From NCBI RefSeq assembly GCF_002864045.1, contig NZ_PJPV01000026.1, forward strand, positions 38,176-102,175: a DNA stretch of 64,000 bases, given 5' to 3'. The notes beneath the pieces are model-generated. The model saw only the letters and a list, made by a program, of their open reading frames with translations, searched no databases and was not told the DNA's origin. The translations under genes were made by a program, and so were the position numbers. This DNA comes from Endozoicomonas acroporae (GTDB lineage: Bacteria; Pseudomonadota; Gammaproteobacteria; Pseudomonadales; Endozoicomonadaceae). Below are positions 9,671 to 19,733 of this stretch, one piece after another (the first letter of the stretch is position 1; each line of letters opens with the position of its first letter).

Positions 9671-10777
9671 TCAGGAGTCAGGGCAACGACCCACCGATAA
9701 TAATTCTGCTTTTTTTGCATTAGCTGCTGACTCTCCTATTTTCTTTGCTTCTTTTTCACTAAAGCCTTTTTTTAGGGCTGATCTACAGGCGTTTGACTTG
9801 GCATTTGCTACGGCCCTGACCACCTTGCCTTTAGCGGATGCTGCGTATTTGGCATCGTATTTGGCTTTAGCTGCCTTGCCTTGCCTGGATGAGGTGCGTT
9901 TGGCTCTGGCCGCCTTGCCTTTAGCGGATGCGGCGTATTTATAAACGGAGTATGCGCTGACCGCCTTGCCTTTCTCGGATGCGGCGTATTTGGCTCTGGT
10001 CTCCTTGCCTTTCTTGGATGCGGCATATCTGGCATTGCATCTTCGCTTGGCCGCCTTACCTTTCTCGGATGCGGCGTATTTGGCTCTGGACGCCCGTCTT
10101 TTCCACGACTCATTGTAAGCCTTCTCGAAAGCCTTGCCTCTCTCGGACTCACGCCAAGCCTTCTGGAAAGCCCTTCTTCTTTCTCGCACAAGGGCAGCCT
10201 TCTTTTCATCGGTTTGCTGGTGAGCTACTGAGAGCGTGAGGGGCATAGGTTCAACAGAACCGGATGATTCAGGCACGTTAAACTCAGTAGTTTCCGCCAT
10301 AACCTGCTCATGTGTGTCTTTAATTAAAGGATCGAATATAGTAACCGGACGTGATGATGACTGAGAAAAATTCAACAATGAATTTATCAGGGGTAATTTC
10401 CGGACTATTGGCTGAACGTTTGTCAAGGTTAAACCTGTGAATACAAAGTCATCATCAACAGGTTCACGGGAAAAATCACAAGATAAAATTTGGTCCAGGT
10501 CTTCCGGAGACAGTTGAGGTAACACTGACTCATTTTCAGGGGATGGTAATTGAGAAATTGAAAAATTATCAAGCGGACGCAGAGAAGATGACATGCCCTG
10601 ATTCATCATACCCTGCCTTAAATATCCATAATGTAATAAATGGGGTGTCTGGATAGAACAGCCCGTCACACCTGGACTTGAACTGGGAATGCCAGAGGGC
10701 ACTAAAGGTGATTCTGAAGGCTTCTGTAAACAGGAAGAAACAGAAAAAAAATTTGAGCCAGCGTTACATCTGTTCAT
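9671..10777 (-). CDS. Lys-rich repeat protein, candidate effector (family member 1)
   Basis: 368 residues, no signal peptide. Residues 1-60 are Ser/Pro-rich. Around residues 75-125 is an acidic, hydrophobic segment (LSPEDLDQILSCDF, DDDFVFTGLTL) that recurs in modified form in other members of this cluster and looks like a eukaryotic activation domain. From about residue 205 to the end the protein is strongly basic, built of 13-residue units like AKYAASEKGKAAR, followed by a Lys-rich tail shared with its tandem copy. The unit is not a family I can name; it suggests nucleic-acid or chromatin binding. The start follows an RpoE-type promoter (10804-10834) and an AT-rich leader with no Shine-Dalgarno. 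Secretion and nuclear targeting are inference. Confidence 0.75.
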   Translation of the reverse strand: MNRCNAGSNFFSVSSCLQKPSESPLVPSGIPSSSPGVTGCSIQTPHLLHYGYLRQGMMNQGMSSSLRPLDNFSISQLPSPENESVLPQLSPEDLDQILSCDFSREPVDDDFVFTGLTLTNVQPIVRKLPLINSLLNFSQSSSRPVTIFDPLIKDTHEQVMAETTEFNVPESSGSVEPMPLTLSVAHQQTDEKKAALVRERRRAFQKAWRESERGKAFEKAYNESWKRRASRAKYAASEKGKAAKRRCNARYAASKKGKETRAKYAASEKGKAVSAYSVYKYAASAKGKAARAKRTSSRQGKAAKAKYDAKYAASAKGKVVRAVANAKSNACRSALKKGFSEKEAKKIGESAANAKKAELLSVGRCPDS

Positions 10778-10803
10778 TGGATTACTGAATTATTGAATTA
10801 CCG

Positions 10804-10834
10804 CTTGAGACCGCTCCTGGATTATAAAAGTTCC
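10804..10834 (-). promoter_or_regulatory. ECF (RpoE-type) promoter of family member 1
   Basis: On the minus strand GGAACTT (10828-10834), a 16-nt spacer and GTCTCAAG (10804-10811) match the RpoE-like pattern GGAACTT-N16-GTCTAA. The ATG follows about 26 nt after the -10. Confidence 0.7.
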
Positions 10835-11098
10835 TATTTGACCCCAAAAGTAGATTCAGGGTCAGTGATTTAAAATTAACCATGAATCAATATCCATTAA
10901 ATAACTCTTTGAAAACAGGGTCTTATTGATGTAAAAACACTCTATACATAAAACTTAAGCCGCCTTCTCCTGCAAGATATTTCATAAGCATTTACTATGA
11001 CCACAAACAACAACGTCAGCAATCTCTTTCAGGATATTTCCCGGATTGAGTGCTATGTGATTTCCGGCATTATAGGTATCCTGGAAACCTGCAGGCGA

Positions 11099-12238
11099 TC
11101 AGCGGTGTGGACAAAGACCCATTGATAATAATTCTGTTTTTTTTGCATTTGCTGCTGACTCTCCTTTTTTCCTCGCTTCTTTTTCACTAAAGCCTTTTTT
11201 TAGCGCTACTCTATAGGCGTTTGACTTGGCATTTGATATGGCCCTGGTCACCTTGCCTTTAACAGTTGCGATGTATTTGGCATCGTTTTTGGCTCTGACC
11301 GCCTTGCCTATATCGGATGCGAAGTATTTGGCTCTGATCGCCTTGCCTTTATCGGATGCGAGGTATTTGGCTCTGGTCGCCTTGCCTTTATCGGATGCGA
11401 GGTATTTGGCTCTGACCGCCTTGCCTTTATCGGATGCAAAGTATTTGGCCCTGGTCGCCTTGCCTTTATCGGATGCGAGGTATTTGGCTCTGGTCGCCTT
11501 GCCTTTAACAGTTGCGGCGTATTTGGCATCTTTTTTGGCTCTGGCCGCCCGGCCTTTCCCGCACTCACAGTAAGCCTTCTGGGCAGCCCTTCCTTTCTCA
11601 GTCTCACGGTAAGTCTTCTTGGCAGACCTTCTTTTCCCTGGCGCAAAAGAAGCCTTCATTTCATCGGTCTGCTGGTGAGCTACTGAGAGCGTGAGAGGCT
11701 GAGGTTCAACAGAACCGGACGATTCAGGCGCGTTAAACTCAGTGGTTTTCGTTGTAATTTGCTCATGTGTGTCCTTAATTAAAGGATCAATCATAGCAAC
11801 GGGACGTGATGATGGCTGAGAAAAACTCAACAATGAATTGCTCAGGGAAAATTTTTGAACTATTGGCTGAACGTTTGTCAAGGTTAAATCTGTGAATGCA
11901 AAGTCGTCATAAACAGGTTCACGGAAAAAATCACAAGATAAAACCTGGTCAAGGTCTTCCAGATCCAGAAAAAGTTTAGGTAACACTGACTCATTTTCAG
12001 GGGATGGTAATAGAGAAATTGAAAAATCATCAAGCGAGCGAAGAGAAGATGGCATGCCCTGATTCATCGTACCCTCCCTTAAATATTCATAATGTAATGA
12101 ATGACCTGTCTGGATAGAACAGCCCGTCACACCTGGCCTTGAACTGGAAGAGCCAGAGGGTACTGAAGGTGATTCTGAAGGCTTCTGTAAACAGGAAGAA
12201 GCAGAAAAGAAGTTTGAACCAGCGTTACATCTGTCCAT
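11099..12238 (-). CDS. Lys-rich repeat protein, candidate effector (family member 2)
   Basis: 379 residues and a clear paralogue of the neighbouring gene downstream: the N-termini are nearly identical for the first 30 residues, and the acidic segment (LEDLDQVLSCDF, YDDFAFTDLTL) and Lys-rich tail are conserved. The basic part (about 205-350) is more regular here: at least six consecutive 13-residue units of the type RAKYLASDKGKAT, encoded by near-identical 39-bp repeats, so copy number can change easily. No signal peptide or membrane segment. It is expressed from an RpoE-type promoter. The basic helices look suited to DNA or chromatin binding, but the exact function is unknown. Confidence 0.75.
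   Translation of the reverse strand: MDRCNAGSNFFSASSCLQKPSESPSVPSGSSSSRPGVTGCSIQTGHSLHYEYLREGTMNQGMPSSLRSLDDFSISLLPSPENESVLPKLFLDLEDLDQVLSCDFFREPVYDDFAFTDLTLTNVQPIVQKFSLSNSLLSFSQPSSRPVAMIDPLIKDTHEQITTKTTEFNAPESSGSVEPQPLTLSVAHQQTDEMKASFAPGKRRSAKKTYRETEKGRAAQKAYCECGKGRAARAKKDAKYAATVKGKATRAKYLASDKGKATRAKYFASDKGKAVRAKYLASDKGKATRAKYLASDKGKAIRAKYFASDIGKAVRAKNDAKYIATVKGKVTRAISNAKSNAYRVALKKGFSEKEARKKGESAANAKKTELLSMGLCPHR
11289..11522 (-). repeat. 39-bp in-frame tandem repeats
   Basis: Six consecutive 39-bp units start at 11289, 11328, 11367, 11406, 11445 and 11484, each encoding one 13-residue Lys-rich unit. The units are nearly identical at DNA level, indicating recent expansion by slippage or unequal crossover. 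Confidence 0.85.
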
Positions 12239-12272
12239 TGGATTATTGCATTATAGAATTATTGAATTACCG

Positions 12273-12303
12273 CTTGAGACTGTTCCTGGATGATAAAAGT
12301 TCC
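12273..12303 (-). promoter_or_regulatory. ECF (RpoE-type) promoter of family member 2
   Basis: On the minus strand GGAACTT (12297-12303), a 16-nt spacer and GTCTCAAG (12273-12280). The AT-rich leader to the ATG at 12238 has the recurring AATTCAATAATTC pattern and no Shine-Dalgarno. Confidence 0.7.
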
Positions 12304-12410
12304 TCTTTGACCCCAAAAGTAGATTCAGGGTCAGCGATTTATAAAAAACAGATGACCAACTACCAAAATAAGCTCTCATTATGAAATAAACTTCTACAGG
12401 AGTTAAATAT

Positions 12411-13028
12411 ATGAACCCTATAATTGAGCTTGCATCCTGCACAAAAGCTGTAAGTGACATCGCACTACCATACAACCTTATCTTAGAGGCCAGGTTTAAA
12501 GGCTATAAGATAAGCGTTGTGCCCAAAGTATCCGACATATCATATATCCGGGAATATTTTCATTCCAAAAATCTAAAAGTCTCACCTATTAAAGGTGCGA
12601 AGAAAGCATTAAAAAAAATAGATACAGCTAAAAATTTCAACAAAAGAGTTATTGAACTTATTGAAATCAGGACTGCTACTACAGCCGCTTATCTGTCATT
12701 TAAACTTAATCATGAATCAATATCTATTGAAATTTTATCGGTACAAAAATCCTATCAAGGTAATGGACTTGGAAAGTTGTTGATGAAATCCATTATTGAA
12801 GTTGCTGCGTCCAGGAAAGTCCCTGACATAGTCTTGAATAGTGACAACGATGCAATTTCATTTTATGAGAAATTTGGCTTTGAAAAAGTTAAAACAGGAG
12901 AATCAGAACCACTGATGAAATTAGCAACGCCTGTGCGAAATTATTTACGGCAAAAGAGCCTGGAACACTATCATCTGATCTGCCTGGATAAGCAGTTATT
13001 ATCACTAATTCCATATAAAAAGGTTTAA
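12411..13028 (+). CDS. GNAT-family N-acetyltransferase
   Basis: 205 residues. The acetyl-CoA-binding motif A is visible at about 110-130 (VQKSYQGNGLGKLLM, with the Q-x-x-G-x-G/A-type loop at Q116-G121), followed by the family's beta-5/alpha-4 part (LNSDNDAISFYEKFGF), typical of GNAT C-termini. Residues 1-85 are not recognisable and may form a substrate-binding part. A good Shine-Dalgarno (AGGAG at 12398-12402, 8 nt before the ATG) distinguishes this gene from the flanking repeat-protein genes, which lack one. The acceptor is unknown; it could be a protein in the same cluster, but nothing in the sequence shows that. Confidence 0.8.
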   Translation: MNPIIELASCTKAVSDIALPYNLILEARFKGYKISVVPKVSDISYIREYFHSKNLKVSPIKGAKKALKKIDTAKNFNKRVIELIEIRTATTAAYLSFKLNHESISIEILSVQKSYQGNGLGKLLMKSIIEVAASRKVPDIVLNSDNDAISFYEKFGFEKVKTGESEPLMKLATPVRNYLRQKSLEHYHLICLDKQLLSLIPYKKV

Positions 13029-13145
13029 GAAAACCGACACTGGATCTTCTTACACCTCATACTGCGCCAGATCGGACTTTGATCCCAACTGCCAGAATAA
13101 CCGTCATAATGCACATTTCTTTGTGCATCATGGGAATGTACTTTT

Positions 13146-13751
13146 TTATACCGCTGCCGCTGCCAGTATCATCTCTACTGCACTGTCCGACATGGCATCA
13201 ATGGAGTTTCTATCCAGGTAAATACCATCATTCAATAAGCGACTCATACCGTGCAACATGCTCCAGCTCACCTGGGCAAGGCGCAGGCCATCAATATCTT
13301 TTGAAAACTTACCCTTGCCCTGCCAGCTGCGGATCAGATCAACATAGTGCTGAAAGCAGGCAAAAGAGGCCGCTCTCAGACTCTCTGTTGGTTCACCATT
13401 TTTCCAGACCGGACGACCGAACATCAGGTCATACTCCTCAGGATACTTCCAGGAAAGATCCAGATAGGCATGGACAAAAGCCTTTAACCAGCCATTCATG
13501 TCCCCTGACTGCTCATGCATCTGTTGTGCAAAGTGTGCCTGCCACTTCTCAAACCCCTGCTCGGCGATGGCACAGAGCAGCGCATTCTTATCTTTAAAAT
13601 GATGATAAGCCGCCGTTCTGGAGACCCCTACCCGCTCCGCCAGCGCGCGCATGGAAATGCCATCCACCCCCTGCTCCCCGATCATACGGGTTGCCTCTTC
13701 AAGCAGCTCCTGGTGAAGGTTACCGTGGTGGTAGGATTTTCTGCCAGTCAT
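13146..13751 (-). CDS. TetR-family transcriptional regulator
   Basis: 201 residues from the ATG at 13751, which starts just before the TetR helix-turn-helix; upstream in-frame codons up to 13811 would add an unlikely tail. The DNA-binding domain spans about residues 8-55 (LLEEATRMIGEQGVDGISMR then VGVSRTAAYHHFKDKNALL, the classical TetR recognition helix). The rest is the ligand-binding core with a WHG-type TetR C-terminal look. It is divergent from fadH, and two operator-like repeats lie between the two starts, so it most likely represses fadH and itself. A fatty acyl-CoA or related lipid would be a natural ligand, but that is inference. Confidence 0.88.
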   Translation of the reverse strand: MTGRKSYHHGNLHQELLEEATRMIGEQGVDGISMRALAERVGVSRTAAYHHFKDKNALLCAIAEQGFEKWQAHFAQQMHEQSGDMNGWLKAFVHAYLDLSWKYPEEYDLMFGRPVWKNGEPTESLRAASFACFQHYVDLIRSWQGKGKFSKDIDGLRLAQVSWSMLHGMSRLLNDGIYLDRNSIDAMSDSAVEMILAAAAV

Positions 13752-13817
13752 ATGTCGTTTAATGCCCGTGCGCTGTCTGATACAAAATGGTGCAGTCCAG
13801 AGACAATACAAATTATC

Positions 13818-13857
13818 TTGACAGTGTCAAATTACCATTTTATCTTGACAGCGTCTA
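13818..13857 (+). promoter_or_regulatory. fadH promoter with twin TetR operator-like sites
   Basis: TTGACAGTGTCAA (13818-13830) is a perfect palindrome; a second, imperfect copy TTGACAGCGTCTA sits at 13845-13857, 27 bp on. The first TTGACA also serves as a -35, with a 17-bp spacer and TATCTT (13841-13846) as -10. A repressor on these sites would block the promoter directly. Confidence 0.65.
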
Positions 13858-13858
13858 G

Positions 13859-15910
<2,052 letters not shown>

Positions 15911-15927
15911 TACTGCCACTTAACCAG

Positions 15928-15950
15928 TAAAGGGGGCTCGCCCCCCTTTA
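15928..15950 (+). terminator. Terminator hairpin after fadH
   Basis: A 9-bp stem (TAAAGGGGG with CCCCCTTTA) sits 18 nt after the fadH stop. There is no long T-run, so termination may be partial. Confidence 0.5.
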
Positions 15951-16013
15951 TCATTCCGGCCTCAAGTAAACCTGGCCCGAATTGCATAAATATTGAATGG
16001 GTTGTAGTGGGGA

Positions 16014-16043
16014 GGAACTTCTATAATAAAGAGTGGTCTTAAG
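16014..16043 (+). promoter_or_regulatory. ECF (RpoE-type) promoter of family member 3
   Basis: GGAACTT (16014-16020), 15-nt spacer, GTCTTAAG (16036-16043). The ATG at 16070 follows an AT-rich leader without Shine-Dalgarno. Confidence 0.7.
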
Positions 16044-16069
16044 CTGTAATTCTTCAATTTGATAATTCA

Positions 16070-16747
16070 ATGGATCACTATAATAAATTACCGCCCTTCC
16101 ATATTGCGTTTTCCGGACTCAATTTGAATTCGGTTCAACAAACGTACCAGCATGACAAAAATAAACTGCACCCCACCTATCAAGGTATGCCTGTCCAGAC
16201 ACTGAAATATCCTTTTCCTGTTTATGTCAGACCAGAATCAACGGAATCTTCCGAGTTTGGTGAAGCTCTGCCCCTTCCCAATGAAGGGACCTGCACTTCT
16301 GGATTGGACAAAACGAGCAAAACCAAACACGCCGCACCCGTTCAAGGCAAGGAAAGCAAAGACAAATGCATCGCAAAAGCTAAGCATAGGGCGGCCCAGG
16401 CCAGATACGCCGCATCCAAAAAAGGCCAGGCAAATAGAGCCAGGTACCTTGCATCTGATAATTGCAAGGTGAGCCAGGCCAAATACACCGCATCCAAAAA
16501 AGGCAAGGCGGTCAGGGCCATATACAATGCATCCGATCAGGGGAAGGCAAGCAAGGCCAAATACAATGCATCCGAAAAGGGCCTGGCGACCATAGCCAGA
16601 TACAATGCATCCGATAGTCGCAAGGCGAGCCAGGCCAAATACGAAGCATCCGAAAAGGGCCAGGCGGCCAAGGCCAGAAAACTGGCCAGGTACGCCTTAT
16701 CCAGGGAAAAAAGGATTTCCCAGTCTATAAAAAATGCAAGATCATAA
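16070..16747 (+). CDS. Lys-rich repeat protein, candidate effector (family member 3)
   Basis: 225 residues. The N-terminus (MDHYNKLPPFHIAFSG, then a YQGMPVQ...PFPVYV segment) resembles the N-termini of the genes at 18009 and 19734, so these three share a conserved leader module. The acidic middle segment seen in other members is largely missing. From about residue 88 to 220 come 13-residue units of the type ARYAASKKGQANR / AKYNASEKGLATI, around ten in a row, strongly basic. No signal peptide or membrane segment. Controlled by an RpoE-type promoter and first in a run of five plus-strand members. Function unknown; nucleic-acid binding is inferred from charge and repeat structure. Confidence 0.72.
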   Translation: MDHYNKLPPFHIAFSGLNLNSVQQTYQHDKNKLHPTYQGMPVQTLKYPFPVYVRPESTESSEFGEALPLPNEGTCTSGLDKTSKTKHAAPVQGKESKDKCIAKAKHRAAQARYAASKKGQANRARYLASDNCKVSQAKYTASKKGKAVRAIYNASDQGKASKAKYNASEKGLATIARYNASDSRKASQAKYEASEKGQAAKARKLARYALSREKRISQSIKNARS

Positions 16748-16791
16748 GTTAGTTTCAGTTAACTAACTGATGACTGGATTGCGAAAGGCTG

Positions 16792-16820
16792 GGAACTTCT
16801 ATAAAAAATAGCGGTCTTGA
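16792..16820 (+). promoter_or_regulatory. ECF (RpoE-type) promoter of family member 4
   Basis: GGAACTT (16792-16798), 15-nt spacer, GTCTTGA (16814-16820), 28 nt before the ATG at 16848. Confidence 0.68.
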
Positions 16821-16847
16821 AATATATTTAAATGCTATAATTCCTCA

Positions 16848-17768
16848 ATGCACAGTTCACCAGTCATAAATGATGTTTCTTTTTGTTCGAGCGCTTGCGA
16901 TTCGACATGGCGGGAAGATTTAACTCTGAGCACGGCTGCACCTTCAATTCATGATCCAAGCATATCTTGTTATTCCGTGAAACAGGTATTTGATAAAACT
17001 ATTCCTTTATATCTTACTAAGGATACAACATACCAGGTTACATTAACCCCTCAACACTCATTAGCTGAATTTTCCATTTCTCATATTTCACCTGATATCG
17101 ATGATTTATTCCCTGAATTATCACAGAGCACTATCAATCAATTTTTATTTAATTCTGATGACAACCCTATCAATGATGGATTGATAAATAAAGATTCAAA
17201 ATCATTGAATCATAGCCAATTATCTCATAATTTAATATTTGCAAAACCACAAACTCCCCTTAACCAATTAACTCATACAGAGGCTTCCAAAAATAAAATT
17301 TCAGACATGACCATATATGAAGTCTGGAGAATAAATAATAGAAAGAAATTAAATAGAATATCCGCCAAAAGAAGCCGAGACAATATAGAAAATCATATAC
17401 AAGAAATGGAATCAAAGCTGAATTTACGACAAATTGCATCAATCAAGTCAATTTGTAGAAAAAACGTTAACAATATCAAAGAACTTGATACAATTAGAGA
17501 CTATCTTGAGCGCAAGCAGAAAAATAACAAAATAGTAAAAAAATACGGCATTGATAAATTATCTAATTTAATTATTGATACTAAAAGAAGAAAAACCAAC
17601 TCAATTGATAGAAATGATTTAGATAGATTTAAATTTCTAAAAAAGAAGGCTAGAAATTTATACTCTTCAACAAAATCAAGATTTTTCAAATCTGAATACA
17701 TAAAAAAATTGGAATCTGCGACTAAAGCCAACCCCACTTACCCCTCTGAATGTCAAAAACCGGACTAA
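16848..17768 (+). CDS. bZIP-like basic-region protein, candidate effector (family member 4)
   Basis: 306 residues, with much lower GC than its neighbours. The middle (about 80-112) has the cluster's acidic/hydrophobic segment (SPDIDDLFPELSQ, NQFLFNSDDNP). The C-terminal half differs from other members: instead of Lys repeats it has two stretches that match the eukaryotic bZIP basic region, N-x7-R. The first is N169 to R177 in NRISAKRSR; the second is N270 to R278, continuing into EYIKKLE, which aligns with the CREB-type EYVKCLE. A regular leucine zipper after either is weak or absent, and the second lies 17 residues from the end. It therefore mimics the DNA-contact part at best. RpoE-type promoter; no Shine-Dalgarno. 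Effector role is inference. Confidence 0.7.
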   Translation: MHSSPVINDVSFCSSACDSTWREDLTLSTAAPSIHDPSISCYSVKQVFDKTIPLYLTKDTTYQVTLTPQHSLAEFSISHISPDIDDLFPELSQSTINQFLFNSDDNPINDGLINKDSKSLNHSQLSHNLIFAKPQTPLNQLTHTEASKNKISDMTIYEVWRINNRKKLNRISAKRSRDNIENHIQEMESKLNLRQIASIKSICRKNVNNIKELDTIRDYLERKQKNNKIVKKYGIDKLSNLIIDTKRRKTNSIDRNDLDRFKFLKKKARNLYSSTKSRFFKSEYIKKLESATKANPTYPSECQKPD

Positions 17769-17944
17769 AAAAATCGGCTGATTTCATCCGCTGAACTGAT
17801 GACCTCATAGATTTAATTGCCAACGACCCGACGGCCAACATTTTTCACAACTGTAAAGTGCTGAATTTTACATTACCATGGTTAATAACTACGCCAAATA
17901 TCTATTCGAAGTTGATATAAGATCGGATAAATTCTTTTAAGAAA

Positions 17945-17973
17945 GGAACTTTTATAAAGAGAGAAGGCCAAGG
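17945..17973 (+). promoter_or_regulatory. Degenerate ECF-type promoter of family member 5
   Basis: GGAACTT (17945-17951) is intact, but at the expected -10 position (17967-17973) the sequence is GCCAAGG rather than GTCTTAA. The downstream leader with repeated TTCAATAAT is preserved. Confidence 0.45.
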
Positions 17974-18008
17974 GTTAAAGTTCAATAATTAAATAACTCA
18001 ATAATTCA

Positions 18009-18657
18009 ATGAATCACTCTAATAACTGCACTCCATTCAACTTTGTTTTTTCTGATTCCTACTCCTGCTTATTGAATTCCACAGAACAAACGTATCAGTT
18101 TGATAGCGAACAACAGCCAACACATTTAGGTATGTCTATACAGGCAGTGGCCCCCTTTTTTTCTGTTTACAATTACGATAATCAGTCAGAAAACCAACAA
18201 AGTAATGCGTACCCTCTTAACTTATTGCATAAATATAGTATTTCAGCTCTAACACCGACTAATCCAGAAGACTCTTTCGGATCCGATATTTTCGGGACAC
18301 AACAGCCAGATCTTGATGAATATCTACTCTCGCATTCTGATAATGATGCGATATCGTCCATATTAAATGCCCCATTGACTCAGCAGATCTGTTCATCAGG
18401 AAGCAAGACTGAGACCGGGGAGTCAACACCAGCAAGCCTTTCGAATCCAGAATATCAGTTAACTGATCTTCCTGTTGGACTCTCAAACCCACAAAAATAT
18501 ACAACCAGCTGCTGCAGACAACCCACTCAACCTTTACCACAATAAGATCACCTGCGCCGAGCACAACGAGCAAAAAAAAACACCTGGCAATAATCCTGCT
18601 TCTGCCGGGTGCGACAGGGTTCGCCAAAAAAAACGCAAACAGAATAATCCTGCTTAA
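18009..18657 (+). pseudogene. Family member 5, probably frameshifted
   Basis: The first frame (18009-18545, 178 residues) starts like members 3 and 6 (MNHSNNCTPFNFVFSD, then YQFDSEQQPTHLGMS) and carries the acidic middle segment (EDSFGSDIFGTQQPDLDEYL). It then stops without the basic C-terminus that all other members have. From about 18475 another frame continues to 18657 and ends in a basic stretch (RVRQKKRKQNN); spliced to the first it aligns loosely with the corresponding region of the gene at 19734. A one-base change near 18470 would explain this. The -10 of its promoter is also degraded. I read it as a decaying copy; a functional short form cannot be ruled out. Confidence 0.6.
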
Positions 18658-18662
18658 AGAGA

Positions 18663-18692
18663 GGAACTTTTACCGGTGATTTGGGTCTTAAA
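18663..18692 (+). promoter_or_regulatory. ECF (RpoE-type) promoter of family member 6
   Basis: GGAACTT (18663-18669), 15-nt spacer, GTCTTAAA (18685-18692), then an AT-rich leader. An ATG at 18711 opens only a two-codon frame just before the gene's ATG at 18719. Confidence 0.7.
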
Positions 18693-18718
18693 CTATCATT
18701 CAATAATTCAATGACTTA

Positions 18719-19582
18719 ATGGATATTCCTGCTCATTTCGTTCAGTCAAGTATAGTTTCAGGTAGCTTTCATAACTTTCCTGGACCATGCTCATCAGTCC
18801 AAATCTATTCCCGTGATGTTAGAGAAGCTTACAATGTTCTGCGTACTATCCGTTGCCATGAAACCACTGGAGACAACCATCAGCAGGCAATGGTGCCTTT
18901 TCACAATCCATTTAACGATCCACGGTTTGAAAAAAGATCAATAGTCATCGTTAACAGCCATACTAAAAAAGATCGACAACCTGACGTAACCGTTAGAAAT
19001 AAACGCCATGACAATCATCCTGGTACCTCATATAAGTTTAGCAATCAACCTTTTTCGATCCAGTCTATTTTAGGTTTAGAGCAAGCAGCTTCACAAAACC
19101 CACAGGGTTTGTATAACAATCTTCATCAACCTGCAGAAATTTTTAATACAACAGAACCAGTTATGATTATTCAACCTCAACTGGCTACGAACTCATCCAG
19201 TGCTCCCACGGTCGAAAGTACTCTTCAGGTGTCTGATGCCAGAGCTAAATGTGAAGCATCCGATAGACGCAAGGAGGCCAAAGCCAGGGCTGCAGCTAAA
19301 TACAGGGCATCCGAAAAATTCAGGCAGGCCAGTGCCAGATTAGAAGCATCCCCTAAGCGAAAGGAATACAAAGCCCAATACAACAGATCCGCTCAAGCCA
19401 AGGAGGCCAGAGCCAAGTACGCAGCATCTCCTAAAGGCAAGGAGACCAGAGCCAGAGCTAAATACGAAGCATCCCGTAAAGGCAAGGAGACCAGAGCCAG
19501 AGCCAAATACGAAGCATCCGATAAACACAAGGAGGCCAGAATCAAAATAGATACAAGATCAAACTCATCTTTCCCTGAGTAA
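18719..19582 (+). CDS. Basic-repeat protein, candidate effector (family member 6)
   Basis: 287 residues. The N-terminal 170 residues are unlike the other members and rich in Asn, Gln, Pro and Ser (for example QAASQNPQGLYNNLHQPAEIF). The C-terminal part (about 175-280) is basic and built of units such as ARAKYEASRKGKETR, a Glu-containing variant of the 13-residue repeat with some 15-residue units. No signal peptide or membrane segment. The RpoE-type promoter and leader place it in the same regulon. The acidic DLDEYL-type segment is not evident. Likely a member that swapped its N-terminal module; function unknown. Confidence 0.72.
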   Translation: MDIPAHFVQSSIVSGSFHNFPGPCSSVQIYSRDVREAYNVLRTIRCHETTGDNHQQAMVPFHNPFNDPRFEKRSIVIVNSHTKKDRQPDVTVRNKRHDNHPGTSYKFSNQPFSIQSILGLEQAASQNPQGLYNNLHQPAEIFNTTEPVMIIQPQLATNSSSAPTVESTLQVSDARAKCEASDRRKEAKARAAAKYRASEKFRQASARLEASPKRKEYKAQYNRSAQAKEARAKYAASPKGKETRARAKYEASRKGKETRARAKYEASDKHKEARIKIDTRSNSSFPE

Positions 19583-19677
19583 CAGGTCAGCTTTCCAAGA
19601 GCTTTGCATCGCTATCAGGAATAGACGTAAAAAATTACTACTCCAGGTTGACATAAATATTGAATGTGTATCAGGGA

Positions 19678-19707
19678 TGAACTTTTATCACGAATATCAG
19701 TCTTAAG
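19678..19707 (+). promoter_or_regulatory. ECF (RpoE-type) promoter of family member 7
   Basis: TGAACTT (19678-19684, one mismatch), 15-nt spacer, GTCTTAAG (19700-19707). The ATG at 19734 follows TAATTTAATAATTCA, with no Shine-Dalgarno. Confidence 0.68.
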
Positions 19708-19733
19708 TTATAATTCAGTAATTTAATAATTCA

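Larger units (their letters stand above)
9606..12343. repeat. Tandem 1.3-kb duplication carrying two repeat-protein genes
   Basis: Positions 9606-10874 and 11032-12343 are diverged copies of one unit. Each begins with TATTTCCCGGATTGAG, contains a minus-strand gene of the same family and ends after its ECF-type promoter with a shared CCCCAAAAGTAGATTCAGGG block. The copies differ mostly in the repeat regions of the coding sequences. Between them, 10876-10910 resembles an internal piece of the GNAT gene (12697-12730), hinting that a GNAT copy once followed the first unit as well. Confidence 0.7.

Noticed and set aside
9808..10209. Pro/Arg-rich and other repeat proteins in alternative frames of the repeat genes (also 11308-11646 and 16224-16472)
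   Set aside because: Shadows of the 39-bp coding repeats in other frames; promoter, leader and paralogy support only the chosen frames.
10997..11116. Small plus-strand frame of about 39 codons between the two repeat-gene units
   Set aside because: No ribosome site, overlaps the repeat-gene end, and the parallel position in the other unit is out of frame.
11289..11522. CRISPR-like array (regular 39-bp repeats)
   Set aside because: Units are contiguous without spacers and in frame within a protein-coding gene.
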